A DNA stretch of 64,000 bases from Anodontia alba (lineage: Eukaryota; Mollusca; Bivalvia; Lucinida; Lucinidae). How positions within the stretch are numbered: position 1 is the first letter of the stretch; each line of letters starts with the position of its first letter. Location: contig OZ024837.1 of assembly GCA_964016985.1 (NCBI GenBank), positions 35,185,622 to 35,249,621 of the forward strand, read 5' to 3'. The notes under the pieces were generated by a model. The model was not told the DNA's origin, did not search any database, and worked only from the letters and a program-made list of their open reading frames with translations. This document shows, piece after piece, positions 32,101 to 41,412 of this stretch. The position numbers were made by a program, and so were the translations under genes.

Positions 32101-35100
32101 ATAATGAGAGTCGACTGTATTGATATTTGTCTTATTTCTTCACATTATGAAAACAAATCTATTCAAATATACTAAAAATTTTACCACCAAAAAATGAAAT
32201 TTTCAGATAAAAATTCTGGTATTTTTCATATTTCTGCTCAAAAAAAAAAAAGATTGTGGGTACTCGTTAGAACCGCCTCAGCGAGGCGGTTCTAACGAGT
32301 ACCTCCAATCTTTGTTTTGAGCAGAAATAAGAAAAATAATGTGTACCCCTGTAAACCAGAGTTTTACTATATGAAAGTGGGGTTTAAGGGGGTCAACATT
32401 ATATAGGCATGTTTTCGTGATGACAAACAAACCCATATGCTATGGATACTGTTAAGTTCCATTCCGCTTGTAAGATTGACTTATGGGAAAACAAACTGTC
32501 TGGATAGCTCTCTTGTTTAAGACTATATTATTCATATAGACGTTTACTATATACACAAATAATATGGAAGAATGAGTTGGAACATAGTGTTTTAAACAGA
32601 TAAAGACAAAGTTATAAGGACTAAAAGATTGAAAACCATATAGTGCAATTAAGAACTTAAAAAAAAACGAAATTTACCAAACCATATATAATTAGACCCA
32701 TTTACTGTATGACTAGCATCCCATACAAGAGATATTGGCAAGCAGTGTACATTGTAGACCATGACCGGACGCAACAGAACAATGCGTCTGATCATGGTTT
32801 ATCCTGCTGGTATTAAATACGTGATTTCTTTTTTTATAAATGATGATAATAATAATAAAGTAACCTGACACCCCTTCTTCTGGAAAATGGACCTGTCCAA
32901 ACAGCTGAGGTAGAAGAGTTCATTCGATCGGGTTTAAGTTAAACATGTATGTCTAAATATCATTTTCAGATTGGAACAACAGTATTTTTCATTGTAACAA
33001 CAGTGGTATTAGTAGGAATACTGGTCTGGCGCGAAACGAGGTTAGTTAAATTAGATTTTTTAAATAAGAACGGGTTTAAGTTATACATGTCTGTCTAAAT
33101 ATCATTTACAGATTGGAACAACAGTATTTTTCATTGTAACAACAGTGGTTTTAGTAGGAATACTGGTCTGGCGCGAAACGAGGTTAGTTAAATTAGATTT
33201 TTTATATGTTGAACCCATTTTCGACTGAATAGACTCCCCACACACATTTTATTGGAAGAGTCAAAATTCAAATTTATATCAGGCTTTGATTTAGATATTC
33301 CTAGATAAATAATGACTAAACTATTTAAAAGTAGAAAAAAAGCCTGATCAGATGCCGCATAATGCGACGTCTGATCTGGGTCTGCACTATTTTCCGATTA
33401 CCCTTTTGGGTGTCTCTAGACTAAAATGGGTTAAAGGCATTGCGTACGAATGGTAGTTTTACACTATTACATACAGGGGCAAGAAGATTAAACCTTGTCA
33501 TGCTAATCCCGGATATGTTCTGCCTTTGCAGACAGTGTAGATCCAGATCAGTTGGCTTCTGAAGAAGCCAACTGATCTGGATCTGCACTGTTTGCCGTTC
33601 AGTATGTGAATTCATACCAACAATCTAGATTAAGTAATCTGATTGGCCGACCATTAGAAATGGTCGTGGCATCTTAATTTATTCAGCATGACAAGGGTTA
33701 AGTTTTATTGTTACCTTCTGTTTGCTTACCTGCATAACAAGCCCTTTATGAAAAGGAATATACGCTAAAACGAAAACTAATACTCCCAAGGAGAGCAAAC
33801 TCTTTCCTTTAAGAGTAGATTCCTTTTTAGAAAAGACAGAGCTACCTCCCATGACACTGAACTAGTTCCTCTCAAAATGTGTTCTGAAGCTTAAAATGTG
33901 TTCTGAAGCTTAAAGAGGAACTCAATATAAGTTGTAAGTATATCTTGGAGAAAAGTGCTTAGAAAGTAATTCGTTTTGATGCAAGAATTTTCAAAATCAG
34001 CCTAGAAATAAGGAAGTTATGGTGCTTTGAATATATTTAAAATGGTTTTCATGGATGCCGCCGTATTGTAGGCTTTGTGACGTCACACAGCCTAAATTAA
34101 ATATGCAAAACCAATAATAAAGGGTTTTTAAGAATAATTTTGCCACAGTTTTTTTGTAATCTTTTAATTCTTTTGACAGGCAATCATTTCCCCGAAAATA
34201 AACAAACTTTATGAGAATAACTACCTTTATGAAACGAATGTTCATGTTTATGAAACATCATTATATATTCAATATGGCGGCACCCATTCCACCAATGTTA
34301 AAATATTCAATTGTCTATAACTTTCTTAATTTTTCACCGGGTTTGATCAAATTTGTGTCAAAATTCATTGTTTGTAAAGTTCTTTACTTTAAACTCCAAC
34401 ACATTTTAAGGTTGCGTTCCCCTTTAAATATGTTTTCTATTGCTTAAACGAGTGGTTACAACGCACAATGTAGACATTTCTAGATTGTTCGCCAATAAGT
34501 AGACTAGTTGTGGGTCAGTTTCTGGCCATCATGAAAACATGCCGATATAATTTTGACGCCCTTAAACCCCACTTTTATAAACTTGGGTTAACAGGGGTAT
34601 ACATTATTTCTTATTTCTGCTCAAAAACATAGATTGTGGGTACTCGTTAGAACCGCCTCGCTGAGGCGGTTCAAACGAGTATCCACAATCTATGTTTTGA
34701 GCAAAAATATGAAAAATATCAGTTTTTAATCTGAAAATTTTCAGTTTTTTGGAGGTGAAATTTTCTATATATTTGAATAGGCGTGTTTTCGTAATGCGAA
34801 AGAATGTGCACCAAGTACTGATTAACCGATTAGAGGACTAAACCTGCCCAGGAAAAGTGTGGTTTAGTAAACTGACCGGCTCGACATGACCTTAATAATG
34901 TTTACTGGGACGTTTAATTCTAACCCAAGCCAACCAGGATACAATGTAGTTACGTATGATCTCGACTATACGAAATTTATACTAACAGGTTCGGGCATCA
35001 GTCATCTTTTTAACTTTTATACTTTTATATAATGAGGTGATTGTTGAAGTAGTTCAAGGTACAGTGATTTGCCTTATACGGACGGACAGACAGAAAGAAA

Positions 35101-38100
35101 CTGACTAGAAACAGTACACCCCACATGGGGAGATATAATACAACCACATACACTTATGGAATTTTTTCTACTTTTCTACTTTTTGTGTTGATATTGTATG
35201 GAAGCGTCCTTGTGCCAGGTGAAAAAAATATTTAAGTCCTATGTAGGAGATAGTAAGTCCTACGTAGGAGTTAGTAACTCCTGCATAGGAGATAAAAAGT
35301 CCTAACTCCTACGTAAGAGTTAGTAACCCCTACGTAGGAGATAATAAGTCTTACGTAGGAGATAGTAACTCCTACGTAGGAGATAGTAACTCCTACGTGG
35401 GAGATAATAAGTCCTACGTAGCAGATAATGTCCTACGTAGGAGTTAGTAACTCCTACGTAGGAGATAATATGTCCTACTTAGGCGATAGTAACTCCTACG
35501 TAGGAGATAGTACGGCCTACGTAGGAGTTAGTAACTCCTACGTAGCAGATAATAAGTCCTACGTAGGAGTTACTAACACCTACGTAGGAGATAATAAGTC
35601 CTACGTAGGACTTACTTTCTCCTACAAAGATGTTAGTAACTGCATTACAATGCGGAGAAAAACAATGTTGGTCATATTTCATTCCATAAAGTAAATCTAT
35701 TCAATTGATTATTTATAATATTTAAGAAATTACAATAAAACAAAATGATAATAATAACATTATTATTGATATTATTTTCAGAAATAATTATAATAGTAAT
35801 CAAGCTGTATATCATAATTCGGAAAATCCTATGCTGGTCCTTTTTTATCTCATAAAATGGTTTTCTAAGAAATTAAACACAGTGATAATAATGAAAAAGA
35901 AACATAGTGATAATAATGACATTATTATCATTATTATTACCATTATTTATTTATTCATTTATTTGTTTATTTATTTATTTATTAAAATGTTTACTAATAG
36001 TAACAATGATTTAGCTGTACCTTTGAATTCCGAAGAATAAATATTATTATGTTGGTCATGTTCCAAACGTTTCGTTTTTAAAAGAGCTACGAGGCGGTTC
36101 TAACGAGTACCCACAATCTATGTTTTGAGCAGAAATAAGAAAAATAATGTATACCCCTGCAAACCCCAGTTTTACTATATAAAAGTGGGGTTTAAGGGGG
36201 TCAAAATTATATCGGCATGTTTTCGTGATGGTATGTCCTTATGTGCCATAGAAAGCAATTCATACTATTTGAGCATGACCAAGCCCCGAGGTGGCAATTT
36301 GTTTGTATGATGAACTCAGCTGAGCATGAAATTTCCTCTGCTAATAAATATAAAAACGCAAACAATAGTAGGCATTTTCATATTTGTTAGCAGAGAAGTG
36401 TTCGTGCTCAGCTATGTTTAGCAAGAAAGTATTTGCAATTGTTAATAACTTGAGATTTATTAGCAGGACAAATTTCATGCTCAGCAAAGTTGAGCAGGAA
36501 ATAAGCTAAAAAGATTATACCCTGAAAAGATAAAGACGCGGATTTGAGTCTATACTGTTTGTCAAGATCAGTCAGTCCGAATACTTTTGGTGAATACAGT
36601 CGAACCTCGATTACTCGAACACCGATGGCTCGTTTACCATGGCTAATTCGAACTCGTTTTTGAGTCCCTACGAAGTTCTTCCGATAGCTCAAGAACACAA
36701 ATATTTAGGGAAATTTTCTTATTTTATCGTGAAATTGTATGTTGTGTACTCATTAGAATCGCCTCATCGATGCGATTCTAATGAGTACACTCAACATACA
36801 AATATAGTGTAGAAAATCGAAAAAAAAAATCCCTAAATTATCGTCATTTGCTTCCTGATTTAGCATCAAAATTATTTCTCAGTGGCTCGAACCACCCATG
36901 TCTCGAACAATTTTCTATGGTCCCAAAGATGTTCGAGCCATCGAAGTTCGACTGTATGGCACATGTAATCCAATTACGTTTGCTGATGCTCTTTCCTTTA
37001 TCAGGGACGATAGAGATGGTGGTGTAAAAGAAGAAATTACAATAAGTGAAAAGACAGTATCCAAAGTGTATCCTGGTATTTTCAAGACTACTGAAGAGCA
37101 AAAGGAACTATTTGACAGATATACCTCATCTTTCTATTACAATAGAACAGCAGTAACAGAAAGATTTAAATCATCCATTCAGTGTGCTTTAATTTGTGGT
37201 GAAGGGTCATTTGCATCTAGAAGGAAGAAAAGAGTGGCTGGTGATAATAATATTTACCATGGATGCTGTATGTCGTAAGTGTTTTCTTTCGTTTTCGCCC
37301 CGATCCGAGGTTATAAAATTTTTTCATGCTCAACTTCGCTGAGCAAGAAATTTTCTTTGCTAATAAATATAAAAATGCCAACAAGGGATGGCATTTTCTT
37401 ATTACTTAGCAGAGGAATTTACATGCTCAATTTTTAGTAATTTGAGAGTAATTATTAGCAGGATAAAGTTCATGGCATTACGAAAACACGCCTATATAAT
37501 TTAGACCCCCTTAAACCCCACTTTTATATAGTAAAACTAGGATTTACAGGGGTATGCATTATTTTTCTTATTTCTGCTCAAAAACATAGATTGTGGGTAC
37601 TCGTAAGAACCGCCTCGCCGAGGCGGTTCTAACGAGTACCCACAATCTATGTTTTGAGCAGAAATATGAAAAATATCAGATTTTTTATCTGAAATTTTTA
37701 TGTTTTGAAGGTAAAATTTTCTACATATTTACATAGGCGTGTTTTCGTAATGGGCAGCTGCTTGATTGAAAAAAGTTTTATAACCTCGGGGCATGCTCTT
37801 TTTTTTATTACGTTAACAAGTCTGTGCATCCCCGTGTACCAATATAGCATATATTAACCCATTCATGGCGAATCTACTCTTCCACCACACACTTTGGACG
37901 GGTTCATTTCCAACAGAAGGGGTGCCTGGTTCGTTTTATTATTACAATGCTTTATAAAATTCCTGTATTTATTGCAAATAGTGTAGACTCTGACTTCGAA
38001 TTCTACGGCGTCTGATTTTGGGTCTGAACTATTTTCCAATGTTCCGTTTTTGGGACCCTAGGCAAAAATGGTTTAAAACATGGGTACATGCATGCGGGGT

Positions 38101-39135
38101 CTACATTAGTTCTCGTTTTTTTTGTTTTTTTGTTTTTTGTTTTTTGTTTTTTTGTTGTTGTTTTTTTCAGAGTTTAGTAGTTTTTAAACTAGCTTTTCAA
38201 TGTTTTATTTGAAGCAACCTAATTTACTTTATAAAGCTGTCTTAGTAAACTTGCTTAATAACCAAATTATTGCTGATTTTTCATTTCATTACTCATGTTA
38301 TATGGTAAAAAAGCAATGGCTCACTTAGCTCTACAAGGGAGAACATCGAAATAAGTATTTTGTTCTAATCTCTCTACAAAAACATATGATGTGGTACTTA
38401 TTAGAAGCGTCGCAGAGGCGCTTCTAATGTGTATCCATCACATATTTTTTTGCGTTAAGTTCATTACGTTAATACATATTTGGAAACTGTATGTACCCAA
38501 GTCATCGCTCCGGATAAGTCAGCTGCTTAGTCAAGCAATACTGGCATTTTGTCTCATTTCTCCACAAACATGTGAAGTGGGTATTCTTAAGAAGCGCTTC
38601 GGAGGGTTTGTTTGTGTTGAGGTTTTACGGCCCAATCTACCCATTGAGGCTCATTGTTTCGGTCGAGAAGGCTTCTTCAGTGGCCCTTCACAATAATTTT
38701 CAAAATAAAACATTATGAAAGAGCTCACTGATCACAAAGAACGGACAGTATGAACTACATGGTGTTCTGTTTTCATTTTTCAGAAATGTGACTTTCACTG
38801 CTCCAAGAACGATTGTAAACTACTATGGCAGAATGAGGACAGTTTTGCAGTATCCAAGATTAAAACAGTTTTTCACTATTCATCATTGCAGGTACGTCGT
38901 TTCACCTATTCTTGGGTCCTATGATTCTCTTTAACCCTTTCAAGACTGAGCAAACTCTCCACTCTACATGTATAGGGATCAGACATGGGTTTTCATGCAT
39001 TAACAATCGCCAGGTCCCGTGGGAGGTGTTGAAAACCGAGGCCGAAGGCCTCGGTTTTCAGCACCTCCCAAGGGACCTGGCGAATGTTAATGCATTGGAA
39101 ACCCATGTTCGATTGCTATTATTACATAAAAACTG

Positions 39136-39180
<45 letters not shown>

Positions 39181-39566
39181 ATTTGCTACATTTCGCTTTA
39201 TTTCTTGCACTATTTTGTATCGCCTTTTCACCGAAGTCTCGTGAACGTAATTTCCACTGACTATGCTCGTTCTAGGGCCGGGCAGTACACATCTCGTAAC
39301 GGCAGCAAATCTGTGGCCCTAGTACATGTACGATCATATTGAAAGTTGCGTAGCCGTGCATTATCAGCGCGTGAATTGCCTTGTTAATATACGGCTTTTC
39401 GCCGGTTAATGCACGGCTGTTAATAACGTGCGACACTGCTATTTATGCAATAATACATATTGAAATCCAGTTTCGATTTTAGGTATGTCAGTCTATATGA
39501 TATAGGTTTTCCTAAAGATAAATGATTGAACTATTTGCAAAAAGTGAAAACCCTGATCAGATGCCG

Positions 39567-39598
<32 letters not shown>

Positions 39599-41035
39599 GT
39601 CTGGCACATTACACAGAAGTGACTTTGCAAACTTCTGTCATGATTTGGTTTAAACAATATTTTTGTGTTTCTATACATGTAAGCAAATATATACAACATC
39701 AAATGTTCCAGGATCTGACGGTAGAAGCTTATACAGATTATTTCCTGAGATCGTCATGATTTAATGCAAAATCTTTTGTAGTAACTACATATACACAAAA
39801 ACGTCTATTATATTAATTTATTTTTACAAAATCCAAATATTTTCAGTTTCCCATAATAAAATTGGCTAGAAATTGTGCTAAATCGTTAGATTGGCAAATT
39901 TGAGGTAGTTTTTCAATAATTACTTCTTGTTTTTTTTTCTTTTTTTTTTTTTTTTTTTTTCTTTTTTTTTCTGCAATTTACACAATATTGTTGTGAAACA
40001 TCAATAATTAAAAGCCAGTGGACAATAGTAAAAAAGCATCTAAGATGAAACGTCTCTTTTCGACAAAAAATGCATAGGTCAGACCAATTTGTAGGGATAA
40101 ATTTCAGTTCAGCTTAGGGTAAATATCTGAAAACAAAGCATAGAATCAAAAACGACAAATAGCTTCTGATAAAATATGGTCAATCAGAGAAAAATATTTT
40201 CACTTGAAATAAAACGCTAGGCTAAAAATGTCTTTCCAAGTGATGTCGAAAAAACAGTACATTGTATGAAAAATAGGATATATTACACAGTAATGCATGT
40301 AACACAAACAAAACATAGATTGTGGGTACTTGTTAGAACCACCTCGGCAAGGCGGTACTAACGAGTACCCATATTCTATGTTTTTTAGCAGAAATAAGTA
40401 AAATAATGTATACTCCTGTAAACCCCAGTTTTACTATACAACAGCGGGTTTAAGTGGGTCAAAAGTATATAGGCATGTTTTCATGATTGTGCGCGGTCAA
40501 CGGTCGGCCACGGTAGCTTGTGTCGTATGGCGTCCGACTGATGAGCAGGAGGTCGCGGCTCAATCCCCGCCGTGCCTGGCAACATTCTTTCTGAATACTG
40601 AATGATCATGAACTATTTTCTACGGTCATTCTCTCCCTTTTTCTCATTCAAGAAGGGCAGTTGTCAGTTTCTGGCCAAAGAATGTGCACAGCTACTGATT
40701 AACCGCTTAGAGGACTAAGGCTGAACAGGAAAAATGTGGTTAGGTCAACTAACCGGCACGACATGACCTTAACATTATTGACTGAGCCGTTAAACACCAA
40801 ACCAACCAAGTTGTGCTTATGTGATAAAATAATATTTTTTTTCTTCCATTCCGATTCATATCTTTATTTTTTTTTTAGCCAAATGGAAGGTTGCGTTGGA
40901 TGTTCATGCTCCCAAGAAGAATCTCTATACTCGGCCGTTGTTCAAAAGTACGACGAAACGGAGGCAGAACATGTGGAAGACACAGAAATTGACTTTTTCT
41001 TTCTGAAAGGTTGCTGTAAATGTGTTAATATATGA
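29141..41035 (+). CDS. Spatzle-like cystine-knot ligand precursor, paralogue 2 (five coding exons)
   Basis: Coding exons are 29166-29195, 32970-33040 (or 33112-33182), 37005-37274, 38784-38891 and 40879-41035. They total 636 nt and 211 residues. Exons 1, 2, 4 and 5 have exactly the same lengths as in paralogue 1; exon 3 is 12 nt longer. The hydrophobic segment is IGTTVFFIVTTVVLVGILVW. The prodomain ends in RRKKR, with Arg at P4, a canonical furin site, followed by VAGDNNIYHGCC. All nine mature-domain Cys and both sequons (NRT, NVT) are kept. The loop before DFFFL differs most. No stop or frameshift is seen, so both copies look functional. Predicted product: membrane-anchored or secreted precursor of a cystine-knot cytokine. 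The family assignment is by pattern and remains an inference. Confidence 0.72.
29196..29984. other. Intron 1 of paralogue 2, nothing recognised
   Basis: Contains a weak inverted pair (AAGGTAAGAATTTGCTCCCA / GGAGCCAATTTTTACCTTTT near 29335-29380). No gene. Confidence 0.4.
29985..30091. repeat. Foldback family J, copy 2 (full)
   Basis: CCCAGTCAGCATTCTACGTA, AATCTATATCGG, a loop at CAGGGTAGCTG, then GATGTAGATTTACGTAGAAT and GCTAGCTGGG: an almost perfect 50 bp-arm hairpin. Confidence 0.9.
30391..30665 (+). repeat. MITE-A copy 16 (full)
   Basis: Forward copy whose palindrome centre is shortened (AACCGCTCGAGGCGGTT). Confidence 0.92.
30666..31309. other. Intron sequence with one short family-H hairpin
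   Basis: GAGCAGTCAGTGTAGACCCA with GACGCCACAGAACACGGC at about 30966-31022 is a family-H fragment. The rest shows nothing supportable. Confidence 0.45.
31310..31485. repeat. Foldback family G, copy 9 (long form)
   Basis: Two hairpin halves (CAAATCAACTTGCGCATTCG and TTCTGATCAGAGTGCGCGAA) flank the CTTGGCTATCCAAACTGCGC spacer. CTTCGCTGG end. Confidence 0.65.
31612..32119 (+). repeat. Pogo-like foldback N, copy 1 (with insert)
   Basis: TATAGTTGACTCCCGTTACC at the left and GAGATAATGAGAGTCGACTG at the right are inverted ends with TA sites. The middle contains CCGCCTTGGAACGGTCAG, a phrase repeated at 47023 and 53314, and a G-run. Confidence 0.6.
31887..31921. repeat. (GT)n plus G-run
   Basis: GTGTGTGTGTGTG then a run of about 17 G. 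Confidence 0.95.
32143..32422 (+). repeat. MITE-A copy 17 (full)
   Basis: Forward. Palindrome CCGCCTCAGCGAGGCGG. The flanking base is A on both sides. The CAAAACAT segment is replaced by an A-run. Confidence 0.9.
32735..32812. repeat. Foldback family H, copy (variant)
   Basis: CAAGCAGTGTACATTGTAGA...GACCGGACGCAACAGAACAA pairs with TGCGTCTGATCATGGT. Confidence 0.5.
32970..33040 (+). CDS. Paralogue 2 exon 2a (membrane segment)
   Basis: 71 nt, acceptor ATTTTCAG, donor GTTAGT. It encodes the hydrophobic segment ending in WRET. It has the same length and phase as the paralogue 1 exon. Confidence 0.75.
33112..33182 (+). CDS. Paralogue 2 exon 2b (duplicate membrane segment)
   Basis: Identical peptide to exon 2a. 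The acceptor is ATTTACAG, slightly poorer in pyrimidines. Because 71 is not a multiple of three, including both exons would shift the frame, so only one can be used per coding transcript. Confidence 0.7.
33340..33432. repeat. Foldback family H, copy 7
   Basis: CCTGATCAGATGCCGCATAA / TGCGACGTCTGATCTGGGTC hairpin, then CCCTTTTGGGTGTCTCTAGA and AAAATGGGTTAA (TTAACCC end). Confidence 0.7.
33488..33701. repeat. Foldback family I, copy 1
   Basis: Bounded by TTAAACCTTGTCATGCT and AGCATGACAAGGGTTAA. The central hairpin is GATCAGTTGGCTTC / GAAGCCAACTGATC, with CAGTGTAGATCC/GGATCTGCACTG outside it. Confidence 0.85.
33702..34526. other. No gene recognised
   Basis: Contains a 20 bp direct repeat of AAATGTGTTCTGAAGCTTAA near 33878-33913 and a long AT-rich tract. 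The ORFs at 33997-34447 have no domain and overlap on both strands. Confidence 0.4.
34527..34796 (-). repeat. MITE-A copy 18 (full)
   Basis: Reversed. Palindrome CCGCCTCGCTGAGGCGG. C on both flanks. Confidence 0.9.
34797..34945 (+). mobile_element. SINE 3' fragment
   Basis: GCGAAAGAATGTGCACCAAG, GATTAGAGGACTAAACCTG and CTCGACATGACC match the SINE body. It starts exactly at the MITE-A boundary and ends with a CCAAGCCAACCA tail. Confidence 0.8.
35225..35640. repeat. Palindromic minisatellite, TCCTACGTAGGA unit
   Basis: About 20 units of 20-23 bases, each carrying the self-complementary TCCTACGTAGGA (or a one-base variant) joined by GATAGTAAC, GTTAGTAAC or GATAATAAG linkers. Repetitive ORFs (SYVGDSN-type) on both strands follow from the unit and are not evidence of a gene. 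Confidence 0.95.
35700..36000. repeat. AT-rich trinucleotide tracts
   Basis: ATA/ATT-rich simple sequence, including ATTATTATCATTATTATTAC and (TTTA)n at about 35920-35985. Confidence 0.8.
36090..36230 (+). repeat. MITE-A copy 19 (right half)
   Basis: Starts inside the palindrome at ACGAGGCGGTTCTAAC and runs to the GTTTTCGTGATG end. Confidence 0.88.
36280..36500. repeat. Foldback family O, copy 2
   Basis: AGCCCCGAGG, CTGCTAATAAATATAAAAAC / ATTTTCATATTTGTTAGCAG, then CATGCTCAGC motifs. Inverted relative to the 2905 copy in its outer part. Confidence 0.7.
36595..36956 (+). repeat. MITE-C copy 5 (full; family reference)
   Basis: TACAGTCGAACCTC ... GAAGTTCGACTGTA with TA at both ends, about 360 bp. 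The core is TTAGAATCGCCTCATCGATG then CGATTCTAATGAGTACACTC. The ends resemble the CAGTCGA-type termini of pogo/Tigger relatives. It ends only 48 bases before exon 3 of paralogue 2. Confidence 0.9.
37005..37274 (+). CDS. Paralogue 2 exon 3 (prodomain and cleavage site)
   Basis: 270 nt, acceptor CTTTATCAG, donor GTAAGT. It encodes VSKVYPGIF, FYYNRT, a C-x3-C pair and RRKKR followed by VAGDN. The exon is 12 nt longer than its partner. Confidence 0.8.
37305..37790. repeat. Foldback family O, copy 3, split by a MITE-A
   Basis: Ends GATCCGAGGTTATAAAATTT and AAAAGTTTTATAACCTCGGG are inverted. MITE-A copy 20 (37476-37752) separates TTCATGG from GGCAGCTG. Family O thus has its own ends of about 25 bp. 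Confidence 0.8.
37476..37752 (-). repeat. MITE-A copy 20 (full)
   Basis: Reversed copy nested in family O. The left terminus is CATTACG rather than CATCACG. G on both flanks; relative to the other O copies, one excess base is present. Confidence 0.9.
37857..38077. repeat. Foldback family H, long copy
   Basis: TTAACCCATTCATGGCGAAT at the left; CTAGGCAAAAATGGTTTAA at the right. The hairpin ATTCTACGGCGTCTGA is reduced. Confidence 0.6.
38340..38460. repeat. MITE-D-like fragment
   Basis: ACATATGATGTGGTACTTAT with the core TTAGAAGCGTCGCAGAGGCG then CTTCTAATGTGTATCC. Related to the MITE-D core but the ends are not found. Confidence 0.6.
38606..38700 (-). mobile_element. SINE fragment (minus strand)
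   Basis: TTTGTTTGTGTTGAGGTTTT then ACGGCCCAATCTACCCATTG is the reverse complement of the SINE 3' end. Confidence 0.65.
38784..38891 (+). CDS. Paralogue 2 exon 4 (ligand core)
   Basis: 108 nt, acceptor TTTTTCAG, donor GTACGT. It encodes SNVTFTAP, NYYGRMRTVLQYP, LKQFF and HHC. It is nearly identical in pattern to paralogue 1. Confidence 0.82.
38968..39445 (+). repeat. Dispersed foldback K, copy 1
   Basis: Strong hairpin: AATCGCCAGGTCCC, GAGGTG, AAAACCGAGGCC / GGCCTCGGTTTT, CACCTC, GGGACCTGGCGAA. An A-run and a 250-base tail follow (CATTTGCTACATTTCGC, CTCGTTCTAGGGC, GTTGCGTAGCCGTGCAT). The same sequence occurs reversed at 60530-60970. Confidence 0.85.
39133..39179. repeat. poly(A) run
   Basis: About 47 consecutive A inside foldback K. 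Confidence 0.97.
39446..39789. other. Intron 4 of paralogue 2, half H hairpin and T-run
   Basis: AAAAGTGAAAACCCTGATCA with GATGCCGG (39538-39566) is a half family-H hairpin running into a 32-base T tract. Otherwise no feature. Confidence 0.5.
39790..40262. repeat. Dispersed repeat Q, copy 2 (reverse)
   Basis: Reverse complement of 10893-11340: GAAACATCAATAATTAAAAG, TTCTGATAAAATATGGTCAA, TCTTTCCAAGTGATGTCGAA. Confidence 0.6.
40312..40488 (+). repeat. MITE-A copy 21 (partial)
   Basis: From AAACATAGATTGTGGG through a mutated palindrome to ATAGGCATGTTTTCATGAT. The left arm is missing. Confidence 0.85.
40490..40805 (+). mobile_element. tRNA-derived SINE (near full length; reference)
   Basis: The tRNA-like head has GGCCACGGTAGCTTGTGTCG, GCGTCCGACTGATGAGCAGG and AGGTCGCGGCTCAATCCCCG, i.e. 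A-box and B-box-like segments. The body has TTCAAGAAGGGCAGTTGTCA and CTTAGAGGACTAAGGCTG. The tail is AACACCAAACCAACCAA. RNA polymerase III transcription is expected for this class. It ends 73 bases before exon 5 of paralogue 2. Confidence 0.85.
40879..41035 (+). CDS. Paralogue 2 exon 5 (ligand C-terminus and stop)
   Basis: 157 nt, T-rich acceptor, TGA stop. It encodes QMEGCVGCSCSQEES, an acidic loop, then DFFFLKGCCKCVNI. No AATAAA is obvious close downstream. Confidence 0.82.
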
Positions 41036-41125
41036 GTTTCAAATTCCCCGAGCCTCAGTCAAAAAAACAAACAGAAAAACAGCTTGATGCATATTTCCCC
41101 ATTTATGCCTAGCGTCCCATAAAAA

Positions 41126-41330
41126 GGAGCATCATCTCCCTTCCGCTTTTTTTAAAAAAGGGCAGTTATCAGTTTCTAGCAAAAAAAAAAAAAAATGTGC
41201 ATAAGTACTGGTTAACCGCTTAGAGGACTCAGCCTGCCAATGAAAAGTGTGGTAAGGTAAATTGACCGCGCTCAACATGACGCGAACGGATTGATTGGAC
41301 CGTGAAACCTCAACGGAATCCGTCAAAAAC
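41126..41330 (+). mobile_element. SINE 3' fragment in 3' flank
   Basis: AAAGGGCAGTTATCAGTTTC, CTTAGAGGACTCAGCCTGCC, CTCAACATGAC. Inserted about 90 bases after the paralogue 2 stop codon. Confidence 0.75.
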
Positions 41331-41349
41331 ATAAAAGGGACATTCGCAA

Positions 41350-41412
41350 ACGAAGTAGACCCAGATCGGATGCCACAGAACGCGGGGTCTGATCAGGATC
41401 TACAATGTTTGC
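41350..41412. repeat. Foldback family H, short copy
   Basis: CAAACGAAGTAGACCCAGAT with GAACGCGGGGTCTGATCAGG and TACAATGTTTGC. Confidence 0.65.

Larger units (their letters stand above)
32929..33204. repeat. 142 bp tandem duplication carrying exon 2
   Basis: 32929-33070 and 33071-33204 are near-identical. The unit starts at CGGGTTTAAG and ends in AAATTAGATTTTTTA. I count about five differences, only one of which lies in the exon, and it is synonymous (GTA/GTT). Each copy keeps its own acceptor and donor. Confidence 0.92.

Noticed and set aside
33340..33432. Rho-independent-style terminators from the many GC hairpins
   Set aside because: These hairpins are dispersed foldback families (G, H, I) in a eukaryotic intron, not bacterial terminators.
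35428..35694. 88-codon SYVGDSN repeat protein
   Set aside because: Both strands are open because the minisatellite unit is near a multiple of three. No start context or splice sites.
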